Origin: Sipunculus nudus
Lineage: Eukaryota > Annelida > Sipuncula > Golfingiida > Sipunculidae
Direction of reading: 5' to 3'
Assembly (NCBI GenBank): GCA_026874595.1
Contig: CM049320.1
Location: 17,682,988 to 17,746,987, forward strand
Length of the DNA stretch: 64,000 nt
Of this stretch, positions 62,507 to 64,000 are shown piece by piece. The notes under the pieces were generated by a model. The model did not search any database and was not told the origin of the DNA. It saw only the letters and a program-made list of their open reading frames with translations. How positions within the stretch are numbered: position 1 is the first letter of the stretch; every line of letters starts with the position of its first letter. A program made the position numbers and the translations under genes.

Positions 62507-64000
62507 CTGTACATATATAGAGTTCAGTATATTTATAACTTAGTACATATAAGTATATAAATGAAAATAAAGTAGACAGATAGTGTTGAGGCAAGGTTGT
62601 TTTATTAATGTTTATAGTCATTAAAAAACACATTAGAAATATCATTTTAATTTAATTGTTTTTAAATAACAATGATTATTATTTGCAAATAAAAAATAAG
62701 GGATGCTTGCATGGTCATGCATGATGACGTTTCCAAATGTTATGGTAAGTTGTGATGTTTGTTGATTTTTTTTGCATCATTTTGTTCTGTGAATACTTTG
62801 TCTTGGTACATTTTGTCCTGGGGTATTTTGTCCAGTATTGTTTGCCTGGATCTTGCCCCCCTGAGAATGGAAGGTAAAGAATTTTGATGAAACTCAAATA
62901 GGGTTCATTTAGTGTAGCACAAAGTGTTGTTGTCTGCCAGTTTTGAGCAAGGTTCTGGGACAGGCTGTGATTGGCCAGGGTCAGCAGAGCAGAACCAATC
63001 AATATTTACCAAGTGAATGTATGCAATTCAGGGTGAATTTTTCCCTTTACCAAATGTGAGATGGTTGTATTTTCTATTTCACTTTATTATTTTATATTTT
63101 ACTTTATATTACTTGGGCTAATATGAACCAGTAGTTTATCAGTTTGAACATTTTACAATTCCATGTGAAAACCATATGCAATTTCTTATCTGATGTCAAC
63201 ATGACTTTATGATATCTGACCTGATAGCAAATTTGATGAAAAACCTTATACATGTACTCCTTCAGTGGGAATTTGTTTTCCTATCGCATGTAGCCTTCAT
63301 ATTGAAAGATAAAACATTTAAACCTTCCAGGACCTAGCTGTGTGCTGCTGTGTAAATCTGTCATACAGCTAAATAATGACATGACTGTGCCTCATTTGGC
63401 CAACATTATCAAATTATGTGAACAAATTGTCATTGCAGAATTCCATTGTTGGGTACTTTGGTTGGAATCCAAAATCTGCTACTCATATCTTCTTGGCTCA
63501 AGCAGTCATGCAAATTATCTTAAACAGACTTTGGTTCCTGCAGAATGCTAGATATTGCTAATAGGATTCTGTGGTTAATGAGTAAGGTTTAATGCAAAAT
63601 CAGGGTGCGACTATAAATAGACGTGCAGTGATGAAAAGAGAATTTACGGTACTCAAAAGTGAGACGCCTTTTTATCAGTGGTGTATAGCCTGAGCAACTA
63701 CATCACTGCTTATACTCTATGAGAGGAAGCGTACTTTTGAATAATAACAATCAAAAATCCATTTTAGCAACCAAAACCCATATTTTAATTCAATTGATGT
63801 GTATTGTATAAAGAATTATCTTAGCCATAACTGTGATGTTATTTTTGGTGCACGTTGGTGTTCAGACATCCTGGGTCTTGAAATTTGTTTATTGCATATA
63901 TCCTTTCAGGGACTTGGACACCAGGGCTCTTTATTTAGTAGATTTACTATCCCACTTATTGCTAGTTAAGAGAACTTTAAGCCTTGAGAAAGCAGCAAGC
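61376..64000. other. AT-rich sequence with two TA microsatellites
   Basis: TA repeats lie at about 61664-61738 and 62441-62497, and GT-rich patches near 62000. Frames such as 62715-63002 (minus) and 63342-63551 show no domain. No gene is supported. Confidence 0.5.

Noticed and set aside
62303-62645. Frames with IYIYIY repeats on both strands
   Set aside because: Translation of the TA microsatellite.

Overview
The window reads as AT-rich animal DNA, almost certainly from a bivalve mollusc. The reasons are the many copies of short elements with a hairpin start (AGCTCAGCTGACT / AGTCATCTGAGCT), a following run of GTCC/GTCT, and a palindromic end around GACCCATGGGTC. These are, from general knowledge, typical of bivalve genomes. 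There is no bacterial-style gene organisation, no rRNA, no confident tRNA gene and no CRISPR array. Most of the 64 kb is mobile elements and tandem arrays. Nearly all longer open frames are shadows of repeats. All periods, counts and identities below were read by eye.

Layout. 1-18 kb is a mosaic of related short elements. Two of its copies are split by cleaner insertions: a 1.06-kb TG...CA insertion (9773-10836) and a 1.11-kb TA-flanked terminal-inverted-repeat element (15007-16120). 18.4-19.8 kb holds the only convincing coding sequence, a GC-rich 3' exon on the + strand. It encodes a coiled coil, an acidic serine stretch with a basic nuclear-localisation-like cluster, and a Ser/Pro/Thr-rich tail with 16-residue repeats. 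20-24 kb holds three more short elements with different 5' hairpins but the same 3' end. 27.6-30.1 kb is a 62-bp satellite with a palindromic core. 33-37.4 kb is a satellite of about 176/196 bp with higher-order repeats, flanked by older diverged copies. 39-42.4 kb has 35-bp and 32-bp arrays and a small pogo/Tigger-like MITE.

43.4-55.65 kb is the most interesting structure. It is a 12.2-kb segment bounded by imperfect inverted repeats (about 27 of 35 positions match) and a TA on each side, and it sits inside one copy of a common element whose two halves rejoin cleanly across it. Both ends carry GC-rich GTGGGCCC-type sequence, as a 234-bp array on the left and 760-800-bp tandem units on the right. 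The interior holds nested small elements and a CpG-rich promoter-like segment with a perfect CRE and GC box next to a candidate first exon on the minus strand. No transposase was recognised.

56-58.3 kb is an old tandem array of about 700 bp per unit, and 60.2-61.4 kb is a 33-bp array. The rest is AT-rich sequence in which I see nothing definable. No operon-like or pathway relationship between genes can be claimed: there is one good coding exon and one weak candidate.
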